32,353 bases of DNA from Sedimenticola sp. (GCA_026196475.1 JAPHTA010000004.1:1-32353); one strand, 5' to 3'; counted from the first letter of the stretch, positions 7,295 through 14,784 are shown. The notes: generated by a model from the letters alone, not told the origin. A program made the numbers and translations.

Positions 7295-9433
7295 ATGAGT
7301 CGAAAGCGGATAGTGATGTTGCTGGTACTGGCGGTGCTGATCGCCGGTTTTTTTACTTTCGACCTGGGCCAGTACCTGACCCTGGAGTACCTGAAATCCC
7401 AGCAGGCCCTTCTGGAGAGCTATCGGCATACCCATCCGCTGCAGACTGCGGCGCTCTTTTTCCTGGTCTACGTGGTGGTCACGGCACTCTCCCTGCCCGG
7501 TGCCGCGGTGATGACCCTGGTGGTGGGAGCGGTGTTCGGCCTGTTCTGGGGAACAGTGCTGGTCTCGTTCGCTTCCACCCTGGGGGCGACCCTGGCCTTC
7601 CTCATCTCCCGTTTCCTGCTGCGTGACCTGGTACAGGATAAGTTCGGCGACAAGCTGAAGGCGATCAATCGTGGCGTGGAGAAGGACGGTGCATTCTACC
7701 TCTTTGGCCTGCGCCTGGTGCCCCTGTTCCCCTTTTTCGTGATCAACCTGGTGATGGGCCTGACCCCCCTCAAGACCCTGACCTTCGCCTGGGTCAGCCA
7801 GGTCGGCATGCTGCTGGGGACCCTTGTCTATGTAAACGCGGGTACCCAGTTGGGACAGATAGAGGCCCTCTCCGGAATCCTGTCGCCGGACCTGGTGCTC
7901 TCCTTCGTACTGCTCGGGGTGTTCCCTATTATCGCGCGCAGGATCCTGGAGGGAATCAAGGCGCGCAAGGCGCTTCGGGCCTACCCGAAACCGGCTCGTT
8001 TCGATCGCAACCTGGTGGTGATCGGAGCCGGCTCCGCCGGTCTGGTCTCGGCCTATATTGCCGCCGCCGTTAAGGCGAAGGTAACCCTGATCGAGAAGCA
8101 CAGGATGGGAGGCGACTGCCTGAACACCGGCTGCGTCCCCTCCAAGGCGCTGATCCGTTCCGCCCGCTTTCTGGCACAGACCCGGCGGGCAAAGGAGTTC
8201 GGTTTCCGGTCGGCCAGTGCCAAGTTCGATTTTGCCGAGATCATGCAGCGGGTGCAGGGGGTGGTTAAGCAGGTTGAGCCACACGACTCGGTGGAGCGCT
8301 ACAGCGGGCTCGGGGTGGAGGTGATCGAGGGGGAGGCAATGATCAAGTCGCCTTATGAAGTGGAGGTCAACGGCCAGACCCTGACCACCCGCAGTATCGT
8401 GGTGGCGACCGGCGCCCGCCCCTTCGTGCCACCGATCCCGGGCCTGGATCAAATCGATTTCCTCACCTCGGACAACCTGTGGCAATTGCGAGAACTGCCG
8501 CAACGCCTGCTGGTACTGGGCGGCGGTCCGATCGGCTGCGAACTGGCGCAGTGCTTTGCCCGCTTCGGCGCACGGGTGACGCTGGTGGAGATGGCTCCCC
8601 GGTTGATGATCCGGGAGGATTCGGAGGTGTCGGAGGCGGTGGCACAGCAGTTTCTCCGCGAGGGGGTGGATCTGCGCCTGGGACATACCGCAAAGGCCTT
8701 CTTGCAGCGCGACGGGGAGCAGATACTGGTCGCGGAAAGGGACGGGGAGGAGCACGAAGTTTCGTTCGATAAGGTGCTGGTGGCGGTGGGGCGGGTCGCC
8801 AACACCCGCGGATTCGGCCTGGAGGCGTTGGGGGTGCGTATCAGTGAGCGGCGCACGGTGGAGGCCAACGAGTTCCTGCAGACCAACTACCCCAACATCT
8901 ATGTCTGTGGTGATGTGGCCGGCCCCTATCAGTTCACCCACACCGCCGCCCACCAGGCATGGTATGCGGCGGTTAACGCCCTGTTCGGTGTTTTCCGGAA
9001 ATTTCGGGTCGACTACTCGGTAATTCCGTTCGCCACCTTCACCGATCCGGAAGTGGCCCGGGTCGGCCTTAACGAGCAGGAGGCGAAGGAGGGTGGGGTA
9101 GCCTGCGAGGTGACTCGCTATGAGCTGGATGACCTGGATCGTGCGATTGCTGATGGAGAGGCACGCGGGTTCGTCAAGGTGCTGACTGTCCCGGGGAAGG
9201 ACAGGATCCTGGGTGCTACCATCGTGGGTGAGCACGCCGGCGATCTGATCGCCGAGTTCGTGGCCGCCATGCGCCACGGCTTCGGCCTCAACAAAATCCT
9301 CGGCACCATCCATATCTATCCCACCTGGAGCGAGGCCAACAAGTTCACCGCCGGCAACTGGAAACGGGCCCATGCGCCGAAGAAGCTGTTACGGTGGGTC
9401 GAACGCTATCACGCCTGGCGGCGGGGGTCTTAA
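7295..9433 (+). CDS. TVP38/TMEM64 membrane domain fused to FAD-dependent disulfide reductase
   Basis: A 712-residue two-part protein. The first 220 residues are membranous: an N-terminal anchor followed by the VTT/TVP38 domain (SLPGAAVMTLVVGAVFG near 67, FPFFVINLVMG near 145). From about residue 235 a complete group I pyridine nucleotide-disulfide oxidoreductase follows. It has the FAD loop VVIGAGSAG, redox pair GGDCLNTGCVPSK (cysteines near 275 and 280), NAD(P) loop LGGGPIGCELAQ, second FAD motif YVCGDVAG and C-terminal HIYPTWSEA, which supplies the acid-base histidine. It resembles mercuric reductase and lipoamide dehydrogenase but lacks the metal-binding N-terminal domain and C-terminal vicinal cysteines of MerA. 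Likely a membrane-tethered NAD(P)H-dependent reductase of unknown acceptor. The ATG at 7295 has GAGGGAG just upstream; a start at 7271 is also open. Confidence 0.92.
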   Translation: MSRKRIVMLLVLAVLIAGFFTFDLGQYLTLEYLKSQQALLESYRHTHPLQTAALFFLVYVVVTALSLPGAAVMTLVVGAVFGLFWGTVLVSFASTLGATLAFLISRFLLRDLVQDKFGDKLKAINRGVEKDGAFYLFGLRLVPLFPFFVINLVMGLTPLKTLTFAWVSQVGMLLGTLVYVNAGTQLGQIEALSGILSPDLVLSFVLLGVFPIIARRILEGIKARKALRAYPKPARFDRNLVVIGAGSAGLVSAYIAAAVKAKVTLIEKHRMGGDCLNTGCVPSKALIRSARFLAQTRRAKEFGFRSASAKFDFAEIMQRVQGVVKQVEPHDSVERYSGLGVEVIEGEAMIKSPYEVEVNGQTLTTRSIVVATGARPFVPPIPGLDQIDFLTSDNLWQLRELPQRLLVLGGGPIGCELAQCFARFGARVTLVEMAPRLMIREDSEVSEAVAQQFLREGVDLRLGHTAKAFLQRDGEQILVAERDGEEHEVSFDKVLVAVGRVANTRGFGLEALGVRISERRTVEANEFLQTNYPNIYVCGDVAGPYQFTHTAAHQAWYAAVNALFGVFRKFRVDYSVIPFATFTDPEVARVGLNEQEAKEGGVACEVTRYELDDLDRAIADGEARGFVKVLTVPGKDRILGATIVGEHAGDLIAEFVAAMRHGFGLNKILGTIHIYPTWSEANKFTAGNWKRAHAPKKLLRWVERYHAWRRGS

Positions 9434-9470
9434 TCCTCTAATTGCTTGTGGCAGTAACTATATGCCAGCA

Positions 9471-9498
9471 TTGTAAAATTTTGCCCCTGCACTATATT
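9471..9498 (+). promoter_or_regulatory. Candidate sigma-70 promoter for the exported cupin gene
   Basis: TTGTAA (9471-9476) and TATATT (9493-9498) are separated by 16 bases in an AT-rich patch just after the flavoprotein gene. The predicted start near 9505 coincides with the base of a strong hairpin and leaves a leader of about 125 bases. Confidence 0.4.
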
Positions 9499-9505
9499 TG
9501 TTCAG

Positions 9506-9527
9506 CATGCACATGGGCGTGTGCATG
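9506..9527 (+). promoter_or_regulatory. Leader hairpin or operator dyad upstream of exported cupin
   Basis: CATGCACA and TGTGCATG are perfect 8-base complementary arms around TGGGCG. The dyad begins about where transcription should start, so it may be a stabilising 5' hairpin or a repressor site just downstream of the promoter. No second copy was found. Confidence 0.45.
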
Positions 9528-9630
9528 GTCACGACCTCCCTGGTCGGTTCTATAGGCTACCAGTCGAGCAATTCGATACGGGTGAATATCAAGTTCCCAC
9601 ACTGGCCTATTGGTAGTCAAAGGAATTGAA

Positions 9631-10002
9631 ATGAAAAATATGCTTGTCATATTCACGCTGTCATTCGCGGCGATGCCATTATTTGCGCAGGATCCTGTTG
9701 TTTCAGATGGCGATAAATACAAGGTTCTCTTTGAGAACGATAAAGTCAGGGTGCTTGATTACAAGGATCAACCCGGGGAAAAGACGCATGAGCACAGCCA
9801 CCCGGCATTCGTACTCTATGCGCTTGCCCCCTTTAGTCGGAAGATAACGCTACCGAATGGCAAGATCATCATGCGTGAGTTCAAGACTGGTGACGTGCTC
9901 TATTCGGATGATCAAACACATATCGGTGAGAACCTCGGGGAGACGCCAACACATGTTATTATGGTTGAAATGAAGCCGGGTACGAGTATGGGGGAAAAGT
10001 AA
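9631..10002 (+). CDS. Exported small cupin-like protein
   Basis: A 123-residue protein starting with a cleavable signal peptide (MKNMLVIFTLSFAAMPLFAQ, likely cleaved after LFA). The mature part is cupin-like: EKTHEHSHPAFVLYAL supplies His-x-His metal ligands, and GDVLYSDDQTHIGENLG is the second motif. A periplasmic metal-binding or sensor role is plausible but no substrate can be named. The ATG at 9631 has AAGGA a few bases upstream; ORFs starting earlier lack this. Codon choice and base composition are visibly more AT-rich than in neighbouring genes. With its own promoter, leader hairpin and terminator, it looks like a self-contained acquired unit. Confidence 0.8.
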   Translation: MKNMLVIFTLSFAAMPLFAQDPVVSDGDKYKVLFENDKVRVLDYKDQPGEKTHEHSHPAFVLYALAPFSRKITLPNGKIIMREFKTGDVLYSDDQTHIGENLGETPTHVIMVEMKPGTSMGEK

Positions 10003-10065
10003 TTGCGCTCTCCTTGGAACCGAAAGCTTTGATTTACACTGACAGTTCCTATTGATACCACTAAT

Positions 10066-10087
10066 GGCTCCTTCGGGAGCCGTTTTT
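10066..10087 (+). terminator. Rho-independent terminator of the exported cupin gene
   Basis: GGCTCC-TTCG-GGAGCC has a perfect six-pair stem closed by a UUCG tetraloop, followed by GTTTTT. It lies about 65 bases after the cupin stop codon. Confidence 0.9.
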
Positions 10088-10152
10088 ATGGGAAGCTGAC
10101 CGATCCATGACTTGATCAGAGGTGCCCCAAGTAATTAAACGTTCTGTCTGGG

Positions 10153-10187
10153 AAAATCAGCTAATTCATAGAATCAGCTGTTTTTTT
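10153..10187. terminator. Bidirectional terminator-like hairpin
   Basis: CAGCTAATT (10158-10166) pairs with AATCAGCTG (10172-10180) with one A-C mismatch around a 5-base loop. Seven Ts follow on the plus strand and four As precede it, so it could stop transcription from either side. On the minus strand it lies just beyond the end of the short frame at 10230-10343. Confidence 0.6.
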
Positions 10188-10229
10188 CAGATGGCGTGGC
10201 CGGCCGAGGCCGATAGCGTCAACAGTTAC

Positions 10230-10343
10230 TCAGGCCAGCCGGGCCAGGGCCTGATCGCGGTCCGCCAGCGCATGACGGTGGAGGTCGAGGTAGTACCTGG
10301 CACGGGCCCGCGATGAGAAATCGCTACCCATTTCGGACAGCAT
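10230..10343 (-). other. Orphan 37-codon frame, possible gene remnant
   Basis: This minus-strand frame starts at ATG 10343 and encodes a short arginine-rich helical peptide ending ARYYLDLHRHALADRDQALARLA. The C-terminal 20 residues look like a genuine protein tail, being amphipathic with a heptad-like spacing of Leu and Ala. There is no convincing ribosome-binding site. It lies between the tRNA-Glu terminator and a bidirectional terminator. It may be the 3' remnant of a decayed gene, a small protein or a chance frame. I do not recognise a family. The rest of 10088-10353 shows no other gene. Confidence 0.3.
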
Positions 10344-10353
10344 TCCGGGAAAA

Positions 10354-10388
10354 GAAAAAGCCAGCTAACCGTTTGATTAGCTGGCTTT
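10354..10388 (-). terminator. Rho-independent terminator of tRNA-Glu
   Basis: Eleven perfect pairs, AAGCCAGCTAA with TTAGCTGGCTT, around an 8-base loop. On the minus strand the stem is followed by a T-rich stretch (TTTCTTTT). It begins only a few bases after the tRNA 3' end. Confidence 0.92.
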
Positions 10389-10392
10389 TGAT

Positions 10393-10468
10393 TGGTACTC
10401 CCTAGGGGACTCGAACCCCTGTTGCCGCCGTGAGAGGGCGGAGTCCTAGACCGCTAGACGAAGGGAGC
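10393..10468 (-). tRNA. tRNA-Glu (anticodon CTC)
   Basis: A full 76-base cloverleaf with encoded CCA. The acceptor arm is GCTCCCT paired with AGGGAGT, giving a G1-U72 wobble. The D-arm GTCT...AGGAC retains the U11-A24 pair, the anticodon stem CCGCC/GGCGG carries loop CTCTCAC, and the T-arm is AGGGG TTCGAGT CCCCT. The body closely matches Escherichia coli tRNA-Glu except that position 34 is C, giving anticodon CUC instead of UUC. It decodes GAG only, which suits a GC-rich genome and implies a separate UUC isoacceptor elsewhere. It has its own promoter and terminator. Confidence 0.96.
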
Positions 10469-10487
10469 CTTGCGCGTAGGCCGGTGT

Positions 10488-10515
10488 ATTATACCCATGC
10501 CGGGATCTGGCTCAA
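10488..10515 (-). promoter_or_regulatory. Sigma-70 promoter of tRNA-Glu
   Basis: On the minus strand, TTGAGC (10510-10515) and a perfect TATAAT (10488-10493) are separated by 16 bases. The -10 lies 19 bases before the mature tRNA 5' end, followed by a GC-rich stretch of the kind seen at stable-RNA promoters. Confidence 0.8.
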
Positions 10516-10571
10516 GCGGTTCTGGCCATTTTTTTTATATCCAGCATTCTGTACACTCTTGTCGCCGTCCA

Positions 10572-10595
10572 ATGTTTGAAGTAGAGAAGGAATAG
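10572..10595 (+). other. Seven-codon upstream frame in the pcnB leader
   Basis: ATG at 10572 opens a frame encoding MFEVEKE that stops at TAG 10593-10595. The stop lies five bases before the proposed pcnB start at 10601 and overlaps the AGAAGGA ribosome-binding site. It is in a different frame from pcnB. It could couple or throttle pcnB initiation, or be chance. Confidence 0.3.
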
Positions 10596-10600
10596 TCAAA

Positions 10601-11917
10601 ATAGCTACACCGCATATCATCCCCCGCCCGGAGCACATTATCTCCCGGGCCAACATCAGCGAGCATGCCACCAAGGTGCTCTATCGTCTGAAGAGTGCCG
10701 GTTACCAGTCCTACCTGGTGGGTGGCGGCGTGCGCGACCTCCTGCTGGGCCGGGAGCCGAAGGATTTCGACGTGGCCACCGATGCCACGCCGGAGCAGGT
10801 CAGGGAGGTGTTCCGCAACTGCCGGCTGATCGGGCGCCGCTTCCGGCTGGCCCATGTCCACTTCGGACGTGACATCATAGAGGTGGCCACCTTCCGCAGC
10901 ATGCAGGACGAATCCGGCCCCGGTGACCGGGAGAGCGAGAACGGCATGCTGGTGCGGGACAACATCTACGGCACCATTGAAGAGGACGCCCTGCGGCGCG
11001 ATTTCACCATCAATGCCCTCTACTACAACATCGAGGATTTCTCGGTGGTGGACTATGCCGGCGGAGTGAAGGACCTGGAGCAGGGGGTCCTGCGGCTGCT
11101 GGGTGATCCGGAGACCCGCTACCGGGAGGATCCGGTACGCATGCTGCGGGCGGTGCGCTTCGCTGCCAAGCTGGGTTTCATGATCAACGAGGCGTGCGAG
11201 AAGCCACTGTTTGAACTGGGATCGCTGTTGCAGAGTGTACCCCCTGCGCGGCTGTTCGAGGAGGTACTGAAGCTGTTCATGGCCGGGGTCGCCCTGCACA
11301 GTTTCGAGAAGCTGCGCCACTACGGCCTGTTTGCCGAGCTGTTTCCGGCCACCGAGGAGAGCCTGGCGCACGAGGATCACGAATTCCCGATCACCTTCGT
11401 CAACCGGGGGCTTCACAACACCGATCTGCGGGTGCGGGAGGGGAAACCGGTCACTCCTGCGTTTCTGTTCGCGGTGCTGTTATGGGAGCCAGTCAGGCTC
11501 CTGGCGGAACGCTATCGGGCGTCGGGCGAACCACCGCTACCGGCGATGCAGCAGGCCGGCAACGATGTCCTGATGGCGCAGCTCGACCGGGTCTCCCTGC
11601 CCAAGCGCTTCAGTCTGCCGATGCGCGAGATCTGGAACCTTCAGCACCGCTTCGAGCAGCGGGCCGGGAAGCGTCCCCACCGCCTGCTCACCCATCCCCG
11701 TTTCCGGGCCGCCTACGATTTCCTGCTGCTGCGTGCAGAGGCGGGGGAGATCGACGCGGAGCTGGCTGACTGGTGGACCCGTTTCCAGGAGTGCGATGGG
11801 GAGACCCGTGGCCAGATGGTCAACCAGGCCGGAAACGGTGGCGAACTTCCGAAAAAGCGTCGCCGGCGACGCAAGCGTCCCTCCAGGTCGGCGCCCCGGA
11901 CCCCCTCCGGCGATTGA
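10601..11917 (+). CDS. pcnB: Poly(A) polymerase I
   Basis: The enzyme adds 3' poly(A) tails to RNA and so promotes decay. The nucleotidyltransferase core is clear: LVGGGVRDLLLG, KDFDVATDATPEQV (catalytic carboxylates DFD), GRRFRLAHVHFG and LRRDFTINALYYN. The tail is very basic (PKKRRRRRKRPSRS), as in bacterial PcnB. The first ordinary start in frame is a GTG at 10676, but 25 upstream codons remain open and encode IIPRPEHIISRANISEHATKV. That aligns with the E. coli N-terminal [21 protein letters not shown], so translation must begin earlier. No ATG, GTG or TTG exists between the upstream in-frame stop (10577) and 10676. The best fit is ATA at 10601, nine bases after AGAAGGA; ATT at 10637 is an alternative. 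E. coli pcnB is itself known to start at AUU. Confidence 0.93.
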   Translation: MATPHIIPRPEHIISRANISEHATKVLYRLKSAGYQSYLVGGGVRDLLLGREPKDFDVATDATPEQVREVFRNCRLIGRRFRLAHVHFGRDIIEVATFRSMQDESGPGDRESENGMLVRDNIYGTIEEDALRRDFTINALYYNIEDFSVVDYAGGVKDLEQGVLRLLGDPETRYREDPVRMLRAVRFAAKLGFMINEACEKPLFELGSLLQSVPPARLFEEVLKLFMAGVALHSFEKLRHYGLFAELFPATEESLAHEDHEFPITFVNRGLHNTDLRVREGKPVTPAFLFAVLLWEPVRLLAERYRASGEPPLPAMQQAGNDVLMAQLDRVSLPKRFSLPMREIWNLQHRFEQRAGKRPHRLLTHPRFRAAYDFLLLRAEAGEIDAELADWWTRFQECDGETRGQMVNQAGNGGELPKKRRRRRKRPSRSAPRTPSGD

Positions 11918-11926
11918 ATCCCTTTC

Positions 11927-12415
11927 ATGCAGCATCCGGCAATCGCCTACATTGGCCTTGGCAGCAACCTGTCCGACCCCGTACGACAGGTCAGGCAGGC
12001 ACTGGAAACCCTTTCCACATTGCCGGAAGTCACGCTACTGAAAAAGTCGGGTCTCTATCGTTCGTCGCCGATGGGGCCAGTCGGCCAGCCGGATTACGTG
12101 AATGGGGTGGTACAGCTGGAGACCCGGCTGGCGCCGTTTCCCCTGCTGGATCTGCTGCAGGCGATAGAACAGCAGCAGGGTCGGGTGCGGAACGAACGCT
12201 GGGGACCCCGTACCCTGGACCTGGATCTGCTTCTGTATGGAGACCTGAAAATGGAGGGCGAGCGACTGACCATACCCCACCCGGGCATGGCGCAGAGGGC
12301 ATTCGTACTCTACCCGCTGCAGGAGATCGCTCCCGATCTCGTGATACCGGGACTTGGAGCGCTGGCGACACTGGTTGGACAGTGCCCGAAACAGGGGTTG
12401 CGGCCCTATGAGTGA
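11927..12415 (+). CDS. folK: 2-amino-4-hydroxy-6-hydroxymethyldihydropteridine pyrophosphokinase
   Basis: Transfers pyrophosphate from ATP to 6-hydroxymethyl-dihydropterin in folate synthesis. The 162-residue protein has the family landmarks YIGLGSNLSDP at the N-terminus, YRSSPMGPVGQPDYVNGV, RWGPRTLDLDLLLYGD (the diagnostic HPPK motif near residue 90) and IPHPGMAQRAFVLYPL. It begins nine bases after the pcnB stop and overlaps the next gene by eight bases, so it is in one operon with both. No clear ribosome-binding site precedes its ATG, consistent with coupled translation. Confidence 0.96.
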   Translation: MQHPAIAYIGLGSNLSDPVRQVRQALETLSTLPEVTLLKKSGLYRSSPMGPVGQPDYVNGVVQLETRLAPFPLLDLLQAIEQQQGRVRNERWGPRTLDLDLLLYGDLKMEGERLTIPHPGMAQRAFVLYPLQEIAPDLVIPGLGALATLVGQCPKQGLRPYE

Positions 12416-13067
12416 AAAGGCCGCGACACCCCCCGGCTATATCGTGGTGGAGGGACCGATTGGCGTCGGCAAGACCAGCCTGGTAAAACGTCTGGCGGAG
12501 AGCTTTGCCGCCGAGACCCTGCTCGAGGATGCGGAGGGCAATCCCTTCCTGGAGCGATTCTACAACGACGGCAGCCAGGCCGCGTTCCCGACCCAGCTCT
12601 ACTTCCTGTTCCAGCGCAGTCGGCAGTTGGAGGGGTTGCGCCAGAGGGACCTGTTTCGGCAGGCCCTGGTGGCGGACTACATGCTGGAGAAGGATCGGCT
12701 GTTCGCCGGTATCAACCTGGATACGGAAGAGCTGAAACTGTATGAGCAGGTGTATGCAGGGGTCACACTGGAGGCACCGTCACCCGACCTGGTGGTCTAC
12801 CTGCAGGCGCCGCTGGATGTCCTCCTGGAGCGGATTCGCAAGCGCGGCAGGCCCCAGGAGCGGCGTATGGATGCCACCTACCTGAAACGGCTGAGCGACG
12901 CCTATACCGATTTCTTCTACCATTACGACAGGTCGCCACTGCTTATCATAAACGCTGCCGAGATCAACCCGGTGGAGCGGGAGCAGGACTACCAGCTGCT
13001 GTTGGAGCAGATCTGCACGGTACGCAGTGGAAAACACTATTTCAATCCTGCACCACTCCTGTTGTAA
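12408..13067 (+). CDS. Deoxynucleoside kinase (deoxyadenosine/deoxyguanosine kinase family)
   Basis: A 219-residue P-loop kinase with Walker A motif GPIGVGKTSL at about residue 18 and the family's DYMLEKDRLFA helix. The region VVYLQAPLDVLLERIRKRGRPQE contains the LID arginines. It phosphorylates deoxynucleosides in purine or pyrimidine salvage; exact specificity cannot be read from sequence. The ATG at 12408 overlaps the folK stop by eight bases. Genes of this family commonly lie between folK and panB in Gammaproteobacteria. Confidence 0.88.
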   Translation: MSEKAATPPGYIVVEGPIGVGKTSLVKRLAESFAAETLLEDAEGNPFLERFYNDGSQAAFPTQLYFLFQRSRQLEGLRQRDLFRQALVADYMLEKDRLFAGINLDTEELKLYEQVYAGVTLEAPSPDLVVYLQAPLDVLLERIRKRGRPQERRMDATYLKRLSDAYTDFFYHYDRSPLLIINAAEINPVEREQDYQLLLEQICTVRSGKHYFNPAPLLL

Positions 13068-13138
13068 TATTGCACTGCACAAAACGAGTGATTCGATTCC
13101 GATCAACAGTGGAAAGCGAGCAAACGGGGTAAACCAGC

Positions 13139-13936
13139 ATGTCCCATGTGACCACCGCCAGCCTGATACAGATGAAGCAGCAAAAGGAGAAGATTGCTGT
13201 ACTGACCAGTTACGATGCCAGCTTTACCAGCCTGATCGAGGATGCAGGTGTCGAGGTAATCCTGGTGGGCGACTCGCTGGGCATGGTGATCCAGGGCCAG
13301 GAGAGTACGCTGCCGGTGGACGTGACGGATATCGTCTACCATACCCGCTGCGTGGCCAGGGGTCGCCGCAATGCCCTGCTGATCGCTGACATGCCGTTCA
13401 TGAGCTATAGCTCCACCGAACAGGCCCTGGGCACAGCGGGTCGCCTGATGAAAGATGGCGGCGCGCACATGGTCAAGCTGGAAGGGGGTGCCACCCAGCT
13501 GGATACGGTGCGCCAGTTGACCGCCAATGGCATCCCTGTCTGTGCCCACCTGGGGCTGCTGCCACAGTCGGTACACAAGCTTGGTGGCTACCGGGTACAG
13601 GGGCGGGATGACGAGTCGGCCCGGATCATGAAAGAGGACGCCCTGGCACTGGAGGAGGCAGGCGCCCAGATGCTGGTGCTGGAGTGCGTACCCAGTGACC
13701 TGGCCAGGGAGATCAGCGAGTCGCTGACCATTCCGGTGATCGGCATCGGGGCCGGTCCCCACTGCGACGGGCAGGTGCTGGTGATCTACGACATGCTCGG
13801 TATTACCCCCCGGCAACCGCCCCGGTTCGTGAAGAATTTCCTGCATGGCGCCGCATCGGTTGCGGAGGCCATCAAGCACTATCAACAGGCGGTCAAGGAT
13901 GGAAGCTTCCCGGCACAGGAGCACAGCTTCAAATGA
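13139..13936 (+). CDS. panB: 3-methyl-2-oxobutanoate hydroxymethyltransferase
   Basis: First committed enzyme of pantothenate synthesis, making ketopantoate from 2-oxoisovalerate and methylene-tetrahydrofolate. The 265-residue TIM barrel shows VLTSYDASFTSLIEDAG, the metal-binding VGDSLGMV, ADMPFMSY, KLEGG, PVCAHLGLLPQ and the catalytic-region ECVPSDLA, then IGIGAGPHCDGQVLV. It overlaps panC by four bases (ATGA). The folate link to folK upstream is metabolic as well as positional, since PanB consumes a folate cofactor. Confidence 0.97.
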   Translation: MSHVTTASLIQMKQQKEKIAVLTSYDASFTSLIEDAGVEVILVGDSLGMVIQGQESTLPVDVTDIVYHTRCVARGRRNALLIADMPFMSYSSTEQALGTAGRLMKDGGAHMVKLEGGATQLDTVRQLTANGIPVCAHLGLLPQSVHKLGGYRVQGRDDESARIMKEDALALEEAGAQMLVLECVPSDLAREISESLTIPVIGIGAGPHCDGQVLVIYDMLGITPRQPPRFVKNFLHGAASVAEAIKHYQQAVKDGSFPAQEHSFK

Positions 13937-14784
13937 GAACGGTGGAAACGGTCGCTGATCTGCGCTACGTGGTGGCCAAGTGGCGCACAGCGGGTGAGCG
14001 CATTGCCCTGGTTCCTACCATGGGCAACCTGCACGAGGGGCATCTGGACCTGGTGCGCAAGGCGCGTGGCCTGGCCGACCGGGTGATCGTGTCGATCTTT
14101 GTCAACCCGCTGCAGTTCGGTGAAAACGAGGACTTTGCCGCCTACCCCCGTAGTGAGGTGGACGATTCGGAAAAGCTGATCGGGGTCTCCACCGACCTGC
14201 TGTTCATGCCCTCCGTGGCGGAGGTCTACCCGCGGCCCCAGGCGGAGCAGACCCGGGTCGAAGTACCCGGACTCTCTGACCTGTTCTGCGGCGCCTCCCG
14301 GGCCGGCCATTTTGTCGGTGTCGCCACCGTGGTGTGCAAACTGTTCAACATGGCACAGCCGGACGTTGCGGTTTTTGGTGAAAAGGATTACCAGCAACTG
14401 CTGGTGATCCGGCAGATGGTGCAGGATCTCTGTTTCCCGATAGAAATCCACGGCCTGCCCACGGTACGCGAAGTGGACGGGCTGGCCCGCAGCTCCAGAA
14501 ACGGCTACCTGACCGACGAGGAGCGCAGCCTGGCGCCGGCGATCTACCGTCAGCTGAAGGCGACGGTGGGCCGTATCCAGCAGGGGCGGCGCGATTTCGC
14601 GCTTCTCGAGGAGCAGGCCCTGAGCAACCTGGAGTCAGAGGGTTTTCTCCCCGACTACTACGCTATTCGCCGGGCCAGGGACCTGGGCGAACCGGGGCCG
14701 GAAGATAGTGACCTGGTGATTCTTGCCGCTGCCTACCTCGGCAAGGCACGGCTGATAGACAATATCCGGTTGAGCTTGGACTAG
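13933..14784 (+). CDS. panC: Pantothenate synthetase (pantoate-beta-alanine ligase)
   Basis: Joins pantoate and beta-alanine with ATP. The 283-residue protein has the HIGH-like nucleotide motif in PTMGNLHEGHLDLV near residue 28, FVNPLQFGENEDFAAYPR, FCGASRAGHFVGVATVV, VFGEKDYQQL and the KMSKS-equivalent RSSRNGYLTDEE. It is translationally coupled to panB and ends the operon. The gap after it (14785-14909) holds a long-spaced inverted repeat, CCGGACGC with GCGTCCGG (14801-14848), and no recognised terminator. Confidence 0.97.
   Translation: MRTVETVADLRYVVAKWRTAGERIALVPTMGNLHEGHLDLVRKARGLADRVIVSIFVNPLQFGENEDFAAYPRSEVDDSEKLIGVSTDLLFMPSVAEVYPRPQAEQTRVEVPGLSDLFCGASRAGHFVGVATVVCKLFNMAQPDVAVFGEKDYQQLLVIRQMVQDLCFPIEIHGLPTVREVDGLARSSRNGYLTDEERSLAPAIYRQLKATVGRIQQGRRDFALLEEQALSNLESEGFLPDYYAIRRARDLGEPGPEDSDLVILAAAYLGKARLIDNIRLSLD

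Noticed and set aside
7262..9373. A 703-codon open frame on the minus strand across the TVP38/flavoprotein gene
   Set aside because: The plus-strand protein is an unmistakable oxidoreductase. The antisense frame is low-complexity (Gln, His, Gly rich) with no recognisable fold.
10122..10316. A 64-codon plus-strand frame in the gap after the exported cupin
   Set aside because: It runs through a terminator hairpin and has no ribosome-binding site; the opposite strand has the more protein-like frame.
10676..10678. GTG as the pcnB start
   Set aside because: It would remove a conserved N-terminal segment encoded upstream in the same frame, and no ribosome-binding site precedes it.
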